A DNA stretch of 64,000 nt from Pseudomonas chlororaphis (GTDB lineage: Bacteria; Pseudomonadota; Gammaproteobacteria; Pseudomonadales; Pseudomonadaceae): NCBI RefSeq assembly GCF_001921865.1, contig NZ_MSCT01000018.1, positions 124,001 through 188,000 of the forward strand, in the 5' to 3' direction. Below are positions 1 to 8,669 of the stretch, one piece after another. A program made the translations under genes and the position numbers. Each line of letters opens with the position of its first letter. Position 1 is the first letter of the stretch. Below the pieces are notes generated by a model, which did no database searches, was not told the DNA's origin, and saw only the letters and a list, made by a program, of their open reading frames with translations.

Positions 1-336
1 GCCGCCCGCTATGCCGCCGGCCTGCATGTGCTGGTCTCGCGCCAGGGCCACGACCGCGGGGTGGTGGACGAAGCGTTGCAGGCGCTTGGCCTGACGCGCG
101 AGATCGCCGCCATCGTCGGCGGTTTCTGCGCCGCCCTGGCGCTGGTGCGCGCGTCCGACCTGATCGCCGCCGTGCCGGAACGCTACACCCACAACCTGCG
201 CCACGACCTGCACAGCTTCGCCCTGCCGGTGACGACAGAGGACATCACCGTGTCCATGCTCTGGCACCCGCGGATGAACGCCGACCCGGCGCACAGATGG
301 CTACGCGCTTGTGTCCGGGAAGTGTGCGGGCCGTGA
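1..336 (+). CDS. LysR-type regulator, C-terminal part (5' truncated by window edge)
   Basis: The reading frame is open from base 1 to a TGA at 334-336, so this is the last 111 residues of a longer protein. The text (HVLVSRQGHDRGVVDEALQA, then FALPVTTEDITVSMLWHPR near the end) matches the end of the effector-binding half of LysR regulators, where a short Trp-His-Pro motif is followed by a helix that packs on the domain. The DNA-binding half lies outside the window, so target genes cannot be judged. It converges on the histidine kinase gene downstream. The family call is from recollection of typical LysR ends, with moderate certainty. Confidence 0.7.
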   Translation, partial: AARYAAGLHVLVSRQGHDRGVVDEALQALGLTREIAAIVGGFCAALALVRASDLIAAVPERYTHNLRHDLHSFALPVTTEDITVSMLWHPRMNADPAHRWLRACVREVCGP

Positions 337-373
337 AGAGCGTCCGCCTCGGCAGGCGCTGAGGCCCGTGCCC

Positions 374-2029
374 TCAGGCCTCGGGCACGACCCCGGGCAG
401 CGCCTCGGACAGCGGCACCAGCCTCGGCTGCTCGCGCAGCGCCCGCAGGCTGGCCCGCAGCTCGGCCGGGCGCACCGGCTTGGAGAGGATGGCGATGTTG
501 CGGTCGTGCAGCGCGGCCTGGATCTTCTCCACTTCATGCCCCGTGAGGATCAGCGCCGGCACCGCCCAACCGCGTTGCCGGCGCAGGCTGTCGATGCATT
601 CGATACCCGTGGCGTGGTTGCCCAGGTCGTAGTCGGCGACGATCACGTCGCAGTCGCTGACCAGGTCCTGGCCGCTGGCTTCGGCCTGGACCACGCAGCC
701 CCAGCGTTCGAGCAAGGCCGAGGTGGCCAGCAGCACGTTGCGGTCGTCCTCCACCAGGCACACCTTCAAGCCGGTCAACAGGCCGGCCTGGCGGGCCTCG
801 TCGCGCGCGATCGGCTGCTGCTGCGGCGGCGCCGCCAGCGGCAGCGGGTACAGGCTGACCGCCGTGCCGCGGCCAAGCCGCGAACGGATTGCCACCTCCA
901 ACCCCGTCAACTGGCACAGGCGCTTGACGATGGACAAGCCCAGGCCCACGCCTTCGACGTCCTTGTCCCGCAGCTGGCGCACCCGGTAGAACTCCTCGAA
1001 CAGGTTCGGCAGGTGTTCTTCGGCAATCCCGCGGCCCCGGTCGTAAATGACGATGGCCAGCCCCGCGCCGCGCTTGCGCACGCCGATCAGCACCGGGCGC
1101 TGCGCGGCGTACTTGAAACAGTTGGACAGCACGTTCTGGACCATGGTGGCGAGCAGCGCCGGGTCCACCCGCACCCAGTGCGCGCAGGGCCGCAGGCGCA
1201 GCTCGACCCCGGCCCAGCGCGCGGCCTCGGCGTTCTGCCGCACCTGGTCGGCCAGGAACTCGCCCAGGTGCAGGGTCTGGAAACTGGGTTGCAGGCGCCC
1301 GTTGTCCAGGGTGTAGAGGTCGAGAATCGAGCGGAACAATTGCGCGACGTTGAGCAGCGAACGGTCGATGTTGTCCACCAGGCGCCGCTCCTCGTCGCCC
1401 AGGGGCGACTCGCGCAGGCAGGCGGTGAACAGGCCGATGGAGTGGATCGGCTGGCGCAGGTCGTGGCTGGCCTGGGCGAGAAACCGCGACTTTTCCAGGT
1501 TGGCGGCAATCGCCTCCTCCGAGGCCTTGCGCGTGCGTTCCAGCAACAGATGGGCATAGATCGGAATCACCGTGCTGGTGATCAGCAGCATCAGCACCAT
1601 GAAGGGCTGCGCCTGCCACAGCGGCGTCAGGTGATAGACGATGACCAGCGCCAGCAACGCCAGCGCGGTGGCGATCGCCAGGTAGCGCGAACCGAAGCGC
1701 ATGCCGTTGCCCAGGTTGACCCAGACCATCACCGCATACAGCGGCAGCGCCGCTTCGCCGCCGATCACCAGGCCGAAACAGGTGCCGGTGTAGTCGTGGA
1801 TCATGCCCAGGACACGCCGCGCCGGATAATGCCCGGGCCAGCGCACGATGGCCTGGCGCAGGACGATCGACAGCAGCACGAACAGGCCGATATAGATCAG
1901 GATCGGCAGGTAGGTCGCGACCTGCCGCCCGGGCAGAAAACCCAGCACGCCGATATAGGCCATTGCGCAACTGGCCACGATAATGCGCAGGTTGGCCTGG
2001 TCCAACTCGGTGTTTTTCTCGAACTTCAT
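374..2029 (-). CDS. Membrane hybrid sensor histidine kinase with C-terminal receiver
   Basis: The product is about 551 residues. Numbering here runs from an upstream ATG at 2038. That codon directly abuts the AAGG Shine-Dalgarno, so the second ATG at 2029, with 7-base spacing, is the better start. Residues 15-165 hold about six hydrophobic segments with no obvious periplasmic sensor domain. The H-box SHDLRQP has the phospho-accepting His192. The N-box is NVLSNCFKYA (about 302-311), the G1 box DRGRGI and the G2 box GVGLGLSIV. A receiver follows (LVEDD near 430, phospho-Asp469, Lys520). It should phosphorylate itself and pass phosphate on, probably to the divergently encoded NarL-type regulator 114 bp away. 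The signal is unknown. Confidence 0.9.
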   Translation of the reverse strand: MKFEKNTELDQANLRIIVASCAMAYIGVLGFLPGRQVATYLPILIYIGLFVLLSIVLRQAIVRWPGHYPARRVLGMIHDYTGTCFGLVIGGEAALPLYAVMVWVNLGNGMRFGSRYLAIATALALLALVIVYHLTPLWQAQPFMVLMLLITSTVIPIYAHLLLERTRKASEEAIAANLEKSRFLAQASHDLRQPIHSIGLFTACLRESPLGDEERRLVDNIDRSLLNVAQLFRSILDLYTLDNGRLQPSFQTLHLGEFLADQVRQNAEAARWAGVELRLRPCAHWVRVDPALLATMVQNVLSNCFKYAAQRPVLIGVRKRGAGLAIVIYDRGRGIAEEHLPNLFEEFYRVRQLRDKDVEGVGLGLSIVKRLCQLTGLEVAIRSRLGRGTAVSLYPLPLAAPPQQQPIARDEARQAGLLTGLKVCLVEDDRNVLLATSALLERWGCVVQAEASGQDLVSDCDVIVADYDLGNHATGIECIDSLRRQRGWAVPALILTGHEVEKIQAALHDRNIAILSKPVRPAELRASLRALREQPRLVPLSEALPGVVPEA

Positions 2030-2143
2030 GGGGAACATCCTTGTGCGGCAGTCGTCATACCCAGCACGAACTCCAGGCAGTCAAGCCGCCCGCTGCTAAA
2101 GTAGCCGGCCTTTAAAAAAGCCCGACCCAGGGAGGGTCACTCT

Positions 2144-2752
2144 ATGGCATGTCGGATCATCATAGCCGACGATCACCCGCTGTTTCGCGAAGGCATGTTG
2201 CGCACGGTGCAGCGTCTGCTGCCGGAATCGCTGATCGAGCAAGCCGGCGATTTGCAGGCGGTCCAGGCCCTGCTCGAGGGCGGCGCCGAGCTGGACACGC
2301 TGATCCTCGACCTGCGTTTTCCCGGCCTGACCTGCGTCAGCCAGTTGGCCGCGCTGCGCCGGCAACTGCCGCGCACCACCCTGATCGTGGTGTCGATGGT
2401 CGACGACCAGGCGCTGATCGCCGAGGTCATGGCCGCCGGCGCCGACGGTTTCATCGGCAAGAACATCGCCCCGGACGAGATCGGCGAGGCGGTCCTGGCC
2501 ATCCGCGAAGGCGAGGTGCTGGTCAAGTTCGCGCCTTCGGGCCTGTTGCCCCTGGGCAGCGCCACGCCGTCCCTGACCGCGCGCCAGCACGAGGTGCTGC
2601 GCCTGATCGCCCAGGGCAAGACCAACAAGGAAATCGCCCGCGAACTGGCGATCTCGCCCTTCACCGTGCGTATCCATGTGTCGTCGCTGCTGCGCATCCT
2701 CAACGTGCCGTCGCGGGCCGCGGCGGCGGTGAAGTATTCGGGCGAGTCCTAG
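2144..2752 (+). CDS. NarL/LuxR-family response regulator
   Basis: This 202-residue protein has a receiver domain at about 3-120, with acidic pair Asp9/Asp10, phospho-acceptor Asp56 in LILDLRFPG and Lys106 in GFIGKN. A LuxR-type helix-turn-helix at about 138-198 carries LTARQHEVLRLIAQGKTNKE. The length is normal for the family. The ATG has an AGGGAGG ribosome site. It is divergent from the hybrid kinase at 374-2029, so the two are probably a cognate pair sharing a 114-bp control region. The target genes cannot be read from the sequence. Confidence 0.92.
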   Translation: MACRIIIADDHPLFREGMLRTVQRLLPESLIEQAGDLQAVQALLEGGAELDTLILDLRFPGLTCVSQLAALRRQLPRTTLIVVSMVDDQALIAEVMAAGADGFIGKNIAPDEIGEAVLAIREGEVLVKFAPSGLLPLGSATPSLTARQHEVLRLIAQGKTNKEIARELAISPFTVRIHVSSLLRILNVPSRAAAAVKYSGES

Positions 2753-2858
2753 CCCGCCTCGTCGCCTGCCGGCGCGGCGGCGCCAAGGGCGGGCGATACT
2801 GCTGGGTATGCCTGCTCGCAGCTCGCGCGGGCCCACGCGCTCACCGAGGAAACCCAAG

Positions 2859-3521
2859 ATGCCGCTGACCCTGTATTTCCACCCGCTGGCCTCGTTCTGC
2901 CACAAGGTGCTGATCGCCCTGTACGAACAGCGAGTCGAGTTCGAGAAGCAGATCGTCGACCTGTCCAACCCCACCGAGCGGGCAGCGCTGCAACGCCGGT
3001 GGCCGATCGGCAAGTTCCCGGTCCTGCGCGACCACGAGCGGCAACGCGACGTGCCGGAATCGAGCGTCATCGTCGAGTACCTGGACCATTTCCACGGCGG
3101 GCCGCAGCCGCTGATTCCCGGAGACTGGGACAGCGCGCTGGAAGTGCGGCTGTGGGATCGGTTCTTCGACCATTACCTTCAGGGGCCGGTGCAGCAGATC
3201 GTCGCCGACCGCCTGTTCGCCGCCCACGCCGACCTGACACAACAGCGGGCCCTGCTGCTGACCGCCTACGCCATGCTCGAACGCCAGTTGGCGTCGAGAA
3301 CCTGGGTCGCCAGCCCGCAGTTCAGCCTGGCCGACTGCGCCGCCGCCCCGGCCCTGTTCTATGCCCGCACGCTGGTGGCGTTTCCCGAGGACTGTCGGCA
3401 TTTGCCCGCCTATTTCGAGCGACTGGTACAGCGCCCGTCGTTCCGGCGGGTCATAGAAGAAGCCAAGCCCTACTTTGCCGGGTACCCGTTCGCCGAGGCC
3501 ATCGAGCAGCGCTTTCGCTAG
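2859..3521 (+). CDS. Glutathione S-transferase family protein
   Basis: The product is 220 residues. An upstream in-frame ATG at 2808 exists, but the ATG at 2859 has a GAGGA ribosome site and begins with the canonical thioredoxin-fold strand PLTLYFHPLASFCHKV. The N-terminal glutathione-binding half includes the PESSVIVEYLD turn that contacts the gamma-glutamyl group. The C-terminal helical half holds FSLADCAAAPALFYA, with the conserved buried Asp of GST helix 6. Such enzymes conjugate or reduce electrophiles with glutathione in the cytoplasm. The exact class and substrate are unknown. It lies 106 bp after the response regulator and could be read from it, but nothing requires this. Confidence 0.9.
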   Translation: MPLTLYFHPLASFCHKVLIALYEQRVEFEKQIVDLSNPTERAALQRRWPIGKFPVLRDHERQRDVPESSVIVEYLDHFHGGPQPLIPGDWDSALEVRLWDRFFDHYLQGPVQQIVADRLFAAHADLTQQRALLLTAYAMLERQLASRTWVASPQFSLADCAAAPALFYARTLVAFPEDCRHLPAYFERLVQRPSFRRVIEEAKPYFAGYPFAEAIEQRFR

Positions 3522-3634
3522 CCATCGGGCAGAGCATGGGCAGGTGGTCTTGCCGGAGGGCTACGCATGAAGAGAGGTCGCGCGCGTCGATGGCCTGGCG
3601 GCTTGAGCGTTACGCAGAAATGAGCAGGAAAAAA

Positions 3635-3709
3635 TGGCAGGGGCGGCTGGATTCGAACCAACGCATGGCAGGATCAAAACCTGCTGCCTTACCGCTTGGC
3701 GACGCCCCT
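3635..3709 (-). tRNA. tRNA-Gln (anticodon TTG)
   Basis: Read on the minus strand, a complete cloverleaf can be folded. The acceptor arms are AGGGGCG and CGCCCCT, followed by discriminator G and an encoded CCA. The D arm contains AAGCGGTAAGGC. The anticodon stem GCAGG/CCTGC holds loop TTTTGAT (anticodon TTG), and the T arm GTTGG/CCAGC holds loop TTCGAAT. The length is 75 nt including CCA. Confidence 0.96.
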
Positions 3710-4077
3710 GTATCGGCTGTTGCTTGCGTGGATCGCGAGCCCTGGGCGGGTCGCTGCAAGAACGCGCGGAAATTTAACAACTTTTTCCCCGTCTGGGAAG
3801 CGGAAATTGCACAAATATGGTTTCAAAACAGCGACTTACTTTTTCCTGCCGCCCCTCCCCGGCTACCGGCGAGCGCTGCCGGGCGTTTAGCCAAGCCTCT
3901 GCCGGCGACTTGGTGCAAAATACCCCGCTCAGGTGGTAGCCCAGCCCTTGTCGCCTCCTGCGGCGCAACGAGAACCGATATGAAAAACCCTTGCGAGACC
4001 AGCGATGTGCCCACGTCCAGCCTCCAGCGCGATGGCAACCTTCACCCCTTCTCCCATCAGTCACCGGCGGTAAGCGC
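3710..4077. other. Intergenic stretch without a supported gene
   Basis: These 368 bases lie between tRNA-Gln and the amidase. Part of it (about 3770-3850) is A+T-richer than the surroundings and could hold the tRNA promoter, which reads leftward, or the amidase promoter. Short frames run through it, but none has a convincing start, ribosome site or protein-like composition. I see no clear hairpin terminator. Confidence 0.5.
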
Positions 4078-5790
4078 ATGATCGAAGTCACCGAGGTTTC
4101 CATTGCCCAACTGCGCGCCGCCCTCGAAGCCGGCCGGACCACGGCGGTCGAACTGGTCCAGGCCTACCTCGCGCGGATCGACGCCTACGACGGCGCCGAT
4201 ACCCCCACCGCCCTGAATGCGCTCGTGGTGCGCAACCCGCAAGCGCTCGAGGAAGCCCGGGCCAGCGATGCCCGCCGGGCCAACGGCACCACCCTGGGCC
4301 CGCTCGACGGCATTCCCTACACCGCCAAGGACAGCTACCTGGTCAAGGGCCTCACCGCGGCCTCCGGCAGCCCGGCCTTCGCCCAGCTGATCGCCTATCG
4401 CGACGCCTTCACCATCGAACGCCTGCGCGGCGCCGGCGCCATCTGCCTGGGCAAGACCAACATGCCGCCCATGGCCAACGGCGGCATGCAGCGCGGGGTC
4501 TATGGCCGGGCGGAAAGCCCGTACAACGCCGACTACCTCACCGCGCCGTTCGCCTCGGGCTCCTCCAACGGCGCCGGCACCGCGACCGCCGCCAGCTTCG
4601 CCGCCTTCGGCCTGGCGGAAGAAACCTGGTCCAGCGGCCGCGGCCCGGCCTCGAACAATGGCCTGTGCGCCTACACCCCGTCGCGCGGGGTGATCTCGGT
4701 GCGCGGCAACTGGCCGCTGACCCCGACCATGGACGTGGTGGTGCCGTACGCCCGGACCATGGCCGACCTGCTCGAAGTGCTGGACATCGTCGTCGCCGAA
4801 GACCCGGACACCCGCGGCGACCTGTGGCGCCTGCAACCCTGGGTGCCGATTCCCGCTGTGGCCGCGGTGCGCCCCGCGTCCTACCCGGCCCTGGCGGCCA
4901 ACGACGGCGCCCTGGCCGGCAAGCGCTTCGGCGTGCCGCGCATGTACATCAACGCCGACCCCGACGCCGGCACCAGCGAGGCGCCGGGCATCGGCGGCCC
5001 GACCGGGCAACGCATCCACACCCGGCCGTCGGTGATCGGCCTTTGGCAACAGGCGCGCCAGGCGCTGGAAGCCGCGGGCGCCGAAGTGCTCGAAGTGGAC
5101 TTCCCGCTGGTCTCCAATTGCGAGGGCGACCGCCCCGGCGCGCCGACGGTGTTCAACCGCGGCCTGGTGTCCAAGGAGTTCCTCCACCATGAACTGTGGG
5201 ACCTGACCGCCTGGGCCTTCGACGACTTCCTGCAAGCCAACGGCGACCCCAAGCTCAACCGCCTGGTGGACGTCGACGGCCCGCTGATCTTCCCCCACGA
5301 CCCGGGTACCCTGCCCAACCGCGAGGGCGACCTGGCCGCGGGCATGGACGAGTACGTGAAGATGGCCGAGCGCGGCATCACCCCCTGGGACCGGATCGCC
5401 ACCGTGCCCGACGGCCTGCGCGGCCTGGAGCGGACCCGCAAGCTCGACCTGGAAGACTGGATGGACCGGCTGCAGCTCGACGCGGTGATCTTCCCCACCG
5501 TGGCCGACGTCGGCCCGGCCAATGCCGATGTCGACCCGGCGTCCGCGGACATCGCCTGGAGCAACGGGGTCTGGGTCGCCAACGGCAACCTTGCCATCCG
5601 CCACCTGGGCGTGCCGACGGTCACCGTGCCGATGGGCGTCATGCCGGACATCGGCATGCCCGTCGGGCTGACCTTCGCCGGCCGCGCCTACGACGACACC
5701 TCGCTGCTGCGCCTGGCCGCGGCCTACGAGGCGACCGGCAGCCAGCGCCAGGTACCGCCACGCACCCCACCGCTGGTGGCTGGCCGCTAA
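4078..5790 (+). CDS. Amidase-signature family hydrolase
   Basis: The product is about 570 residues from the ATG at 4078 (MIEVTEVSIAQLRAALEAG). An in-frame ATG at 3991 would add 29 residues of low-complexity, un-amidase-like sequence. Amidase-signature proteins hydrolyse amide bonds with a Ser-cisSer-Lys triad. Here the Lys is in GIPYTAKDSYLVKG, and the Gly/Ser-rich signature runs through FASGSSNGAGTATAASFAAF into EETWSSGRGPASNNG, where the two serines are expected. DVVVPYARTMADLLEVLD follows, as usual for the family. No signal peptide is seen. The substrate is unknown. Two hairpins follow the stop codon. Confidence 0.88.
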   Translation: MIEVTEVSIAQLRAALEAGRTTAVELVQAYLARIDAYDGADTPTALNALVVRNPQALEEARASDARRANGTTLGPLDGIPYTAKDSYLVKGLTAASGSPAFAQLIAYRDAFTIERLRGAGAICLGKTNMPPMANGGMQRGVYGRAESPYNADYLTAPFASGSSNGAGTATAASFAAFGLAEETWSSGRGPASNNGLCAYTPSRGVISVRGNWPLTPTMDVVVPYARTMADLLEVLDIVVAEDPDTRGDLWRLQPWVPIPAVAAVRPASYPALAANDGALAGKRFGVPRMYINADPDAGTSEAPGIGGPTGQRIHTRPSVIGLWQQARQALEAAGAEVLEVDFPLVSNCEGDRPGAPTVFNRGLVSKEFLHHELWDLTAWAFDDFLQANGDPKLNRLVDVDGPLIFPHDPGTLPNREGDLAAGMDEYVKMAERGITPWDRIATVPDGLRGLERTRKLDLEDWMDRLQLDAVIFPTVADVGPANADVDPASADIAWSNGVWVANGNLAIRHLGVPTVTVPMGVMPDIGMPVGLTFAGRAYDDTSLLRLAAAYEATGSQRQVPPRTPPLVAGR

Positions 5791-5796
5791 GCACCC

Positions 5797-5861
5797 GGCG
5801 GGATCGGCGCGCCAGCGGCGCCGATCCCGCCTGTTCAGGGCGGGCCCGGGCAACCCGGGCC
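5797..5861 (+). terminator. Tandem hairpins after the amidase gene
   Basis: A perfect 14-bp stem (5797-5810 with 5818-5831) starts 6 bases after the amidase stop. It is followed by a second perfect 8-bp stem (5843-5850 with 5854-5861). The T tracts are poor, so this may act as a transcript-end stabiliser rather than a strong intrinsic terminator. Confidence 0.6.
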
Positions 5862-5952
5862 TGACGCGCCAACCTTGCCCCCGACCGACAACCAAAACGG
5901 TCTATACCTTCTCCCCATGGCTCGTTCTTCAACATGGACTGTGGGACACATC

Positions 5953-7131
5953 ATGCCCGACGCTCAACCGACCGCCGCTCGCCCGCTCGTGGTCTACCTG
6001 GACAGCAGCGACTTCTCCGATCTCTCCAACCCTCAAGGCAACCGCGAACGGGCCCTGGCGATAAAAGGCCGGCTCGAAGCCTGGTCCGAGGCACGGCAGA
6101 TCGAGATTCGCTACTCCATGACCCACATCATGGAAGCCCTTGCGGTCGATGAAAAAGCCCTGGAATTCGCGGGCCTGCGCCTCGCCTGCATCCAGGAACT
6201 CTGTGGGACGAAAGTGCTGATGGACGCGATTACCTTGATGACCCACGAACTGTCGTCGGTGGAGAACCCCCAGGTATTCGATGACGAGGGCGGCTGGTTT
6301 CCGCTGGCCGTCGTCGCCCACAAATGGCAAAGGGAGAACGCCGAGGGCACGGCCCTCAATCGCCAGGAAAGACGGCAACTCGCCGCCAAACTGCGGGCCT
6401 CCCGCCCAACATTCGACCTTGCAGCCTCGCTGGACGAACTGTCAGCCAGCTTCCCCTTCAAGCGCGAAAGCGCCGCCGACATTCTGAAAAACCCCTATGG
6501 TTTCGAGGTATTCCAACGGGCCTTGAACGATTCGCTGAAGGACTTGAACCACCTCTTCGCCTGGCATCGAGCACACTGGAACCGGTCGACCGAGTTCTCC
6601 GGTCTCCTGAGAGCGTCCGGGGCAGAACTCGGCAGCCTTGTCAGCGAGGGGGCCCAACAGGCAGGCGAACGTTATCGGGAACTCACCGAGCTGGGCATAC
6701 CCGAGCAAGAAATCGACCAACGCATCCAGTCCCTCGCCAAGCAGGTCTGTGAGGAGGCGCCCCAGCGGCTGATCGACGCCTTCAGCGATGACCTGGCCCC
6801 TCGCGCCGCACCCATTCACGCCAGCCTGGACAAGACACCGGCCCTGTTCGTGCTATCGAAACTGGTGGCGCACCTCGTCAAGTCGTCCGTGTTGCCCAGG
6901 AAGCAGGCGCGAACGCCCAAGACCAGCGACCTGGGCGACGTGCTGCATGCCCTGTATCTGCCCTATGTCGATTTCTTCAGGGCCGATGCCGCCACGGCGC
7001 ACGCCATCAACAACCAGCACTTCGGCTTGCCCGTCACCCTCGTGACCAGCCTGGACAAGCTGATCGAGGCCATAGAAAACCGCTTGCACGAGCGAGCCGC
7101 GCCACCCGGCCCTCGCTCAGCGCACGGATAG
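5953..7131 (+). CDS. Uncharacterised protein with PIN-like nuclease motifs at both ends
   Basis: The product is about 392 residues from the ATG at 5953. Upstream in-frame starts at 5875 and 5917 have no better ribosome site. The N-terminus LVVYLDSSDFSDLSN looks like the first strand of a PIN-like fold, with an acidic metal ligand after the strand. Near the C-terminus, the segment beginning SDLGDVLHALYLPYVDFF, followed by RAD and a late strand LPVTLVTSLDKL, resembles the second acidic half of PIN-like proteins. About 270 mostly helical, charged residues separate the two. PIN-like proteins are usually ribonucleases; activity here is inferred only. No antitoxin-like partner is adjacent. It converges with, and overlaps by 15 bp, the next gene. 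Confidence 0.65.
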   Translation: MPDAQPTAARPLVVYLDSSDFSDLSNPQGNRERALAIKGRLEAWSEARQIEIRYSMTHIMEALAVDEKALEFAGLRLACIQELCGTKVLMDAITLMTHELSSVENPQVFDDEGGWFPLAVVAHKWQRENAEGTALNRQERRQLAAKLRASRPTFDLAASLDELSASFPFKRESAADILKNPYGFEVFQRALNDSLKDLNHLFAWHRAHWNRSTEFSGLLRASGAELGSLVSEGAQQAGERYRELTELGIPEQEIDQRIQSLAKQVCEEAPQRLIDAFSDDLAPRAAPIHASLDKTPALFVLSKLVAHLVKSSVLPRKQARTPKTSDLGDVLHALYLPYVDFFRADAATAHAINNQHFGLPVTLVTSLDKLIEAIENRLHERAAPPGPRSAHG

Positions 7132-7842
7132 CCGATAGTCCGCCACCAGGGTGTCGAGGAAACCAAAGAGCTTGCGGTTCATTTCGGTGTAGTCGTTGGC
7201 CCGCAGCGCCTGCGGTTGCTGGACATACGGCCGGTCTTTCAGCGCCGCGAATTCGTGTGCAGACGCGGCGATAAGCAGCTCCACGACCTCGGGCGTGAAC
7301 TCCATGTGGCACTGGAACCCATAGACCAGGCTCGCGTACTCGACGATCTGCCGCGGGCAGCCTGCGCTGTAGGCCAGCACCTTGGCGTCGGCGGTCAGAC
7401 CCGGCATATCGCTGTGCCAGTGGCCCACCTCCAGCGCTTCGCCAAAAGGCGCGATCCCGGGGTGTTCCAGGCCGGCTTCGGTCAGCAGGATCGGGTACTG
7501 GCCGATCTCTTTTTCCGGGCTGCGCGCGCATTTCGCCCCCAGCGCCTCGCCGATCAGCTGGGCCCCCAGGCACACGCCCACCACGGCCTTGCCGGCGCGG
7601 ATGGCGCGGACGATCAAGGCCTGTTCGGCCGCGGTGTCGAAGTGCGGGCACTCTTGTTGGGTGGTGGCTGGCGATTGCGGTCCGCCCAGGACCACCAGCA
7701 GGTCGATGCCTTCAACGGTCGAAGGCAAGGCATCGGACTCATACACCCGCGAGTAGCTCGCCGTATAGCCGCGCGCCTCGACCCAGGCTTCATAGGCGCC
7801 AGGGGCCTCGAATGCTTCGTGAACCACGAAATGAACGTTCAT
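7117..7842 (-). CDS. Class I glutamine amidotransferase-like protein (GMP synthase GATase-like)
   Basis: The product is 241 residues from the ATG at 7842, which has a GGAGG ribosome site. A longer frame starting at 7908 adds an unlikely leader. The nucleophile elbow VVGVCLGAQLIGEAL carries the catalytic Cys, and FQCHMEFTPE gives the catalytic His and Glu of the triad. In this family glutamine is hydrolysed to release ammonia, or a related gamma-glutamyl bond is cut. Stand-alone versions often act in gamma-glutamyl-amine degradation, but no such genes are adjacent. It is cytoplasmic, with no signal peptide. Confidence 0.88.
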   Translation of the reverse strand: MNVHFVVHEAFEAPGAYEAWVEARGYTASYSRVYESDALPSTVEGIDLLVVLGGPQSPATTQQECPHFDTAAEQALIVRAIRAGKAVVGVCLGAQLIGEALGAKCARSPEKEIGQYPILLTEAGLEHPGIAPFGEALEVGHWHSDMPGLTADAKVLAYSAGCPRQIVEYASLVYGFQCHMEFTPEVVELLIAASAHEFAALKDRPYVQQPQALRANDYTEMNRKLFGFLDTLVADYRLSVR

Positions 7843-7952
7843 TGAAACGCCTCCAGTGCTGCCGGCATGACGGGCCAGGATTATGACACGCAAAATGCTA
7901 TATGACACTTAGTGTCATTGGCAACCCTGGAAAGCTTCGATCAAGACGTGGA

Positions 7953-8444
7953 TCAGAGTTCCATCACCATTTCGTGCCAGGCCATGCCGCCGTGGTCCGA
8001 CGGCGACGGCCGTACGTAGCGGTAGCCCATGCGCTCGTACAGCGGCACATGGCGTTCCTTGCACATCAGGTGGATGGTCGCTTTGCCCTGCGCCCGCATG
8101 CGCGCGACGAACTCGTCCATCAACCGCCTGGAATAGCCCTTGCCCTGGTGGGCCGGGTCGACCACCACCGACATGATCACCACGTTCGGCGCCTCGGGCG
8201 CATGGCCCACCAGTTCCTTGAACGCCTCGTCGGACATCACCACCTCGAAGGCGCAACCGCTGTTGATGAAGCCGACGATTTCGCCGGCCTCCTCCAGCAG
8301 CAGGAAGCCTTGCGGGTACTGGGCGATGCGCGTGGCGATTTTCGCCTGGGTGGCCGCCTCGTCGCCCTCGTAGGCGGTGGACTCGATCTGGTAGCAACGG
8401 GCGGCATCGGACAATGCCGCGTGACGAAAGCCAAGGTTCGACAT
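7953..8444 (-). CDS. GNAT-family N-acetyltransferase
   Basis: The product is 163 residues from the ATG at 8444 (MSNLGFRHAALSDAARC); a longer frame to 8618 adds 58 unrelated residues. Motif A of the GNAT fold is clear: IMSVVVDPAHQGKGYSRRLM binds the acetyl-CoA pyrophosphate through its Q-x-G-x-(G/S) loop. The later segment HVPLYERMGYR is motif B. These enzymes move an acetyl group from acetyl-CoA to an amine. The layout resembles small aralkylamine-type acetyltransferases, but the acceptor cannot be told. Confidence 0.88.
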   Translation of the reverse strand: MSNLGFRHAALSDAARCYQIESTAYEGDEAATQAKIATRIAQYPQGFLLLEEAGEIVGFINSGCAFEVVMSDEAFKELVGHAPEAPNVVIMSVVVDPAHQGKGYSRRLMDEFVARMRAQGKATIHLMCKERHVPLYERMGYRYVRPSPSDHGGMAWHEMVMEL

Positions 8445-8593
8445 GGGAGTTCTGGTCCTGGAAAGCGCGGGGAGAAAAGCCCCCAGTCTAAAGAAAACCC
8501 GTGCCGGGGATACGGCAATCTGCTCAGGCGCCAGCGAACATCGCGGCTTGCGCGCCGCGAATAAAGCCGGCGCATCGCCACGGCGCTCACCCA

Positions 8594-8625
8594 TGAAAAA
8601 ACCGATGGCACCGGCCATCGGTTTT
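8594..8625 (-). terminator. Intrinsic terminator after the DUF4440/oxidoreductase operon
   Basis: An 11-bp perfect stem (8598-8608 with 8615-8625, 6-base loop) lies downstream of the stop of the 8670-9155 gene. On the minus strand it is followed by a run of six T. It probably ends the three-gene operon 10572 to 8670. Confidence 0.85.
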
Positions 8626-8669
8626 GCAACCGCCTCATGGCAACCGAACCTGGCCGCCGAGCCTGCCCC

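Noticed and set aside
311..2104. A 597-codon frame on the plus strand opposite the histidine kinase
   Set aside because: It is antisense to a complete kinase with all catalytic motifs. Its product is Gln/Arg/His-rich without any domain, a usual by-product of high third-position GC.
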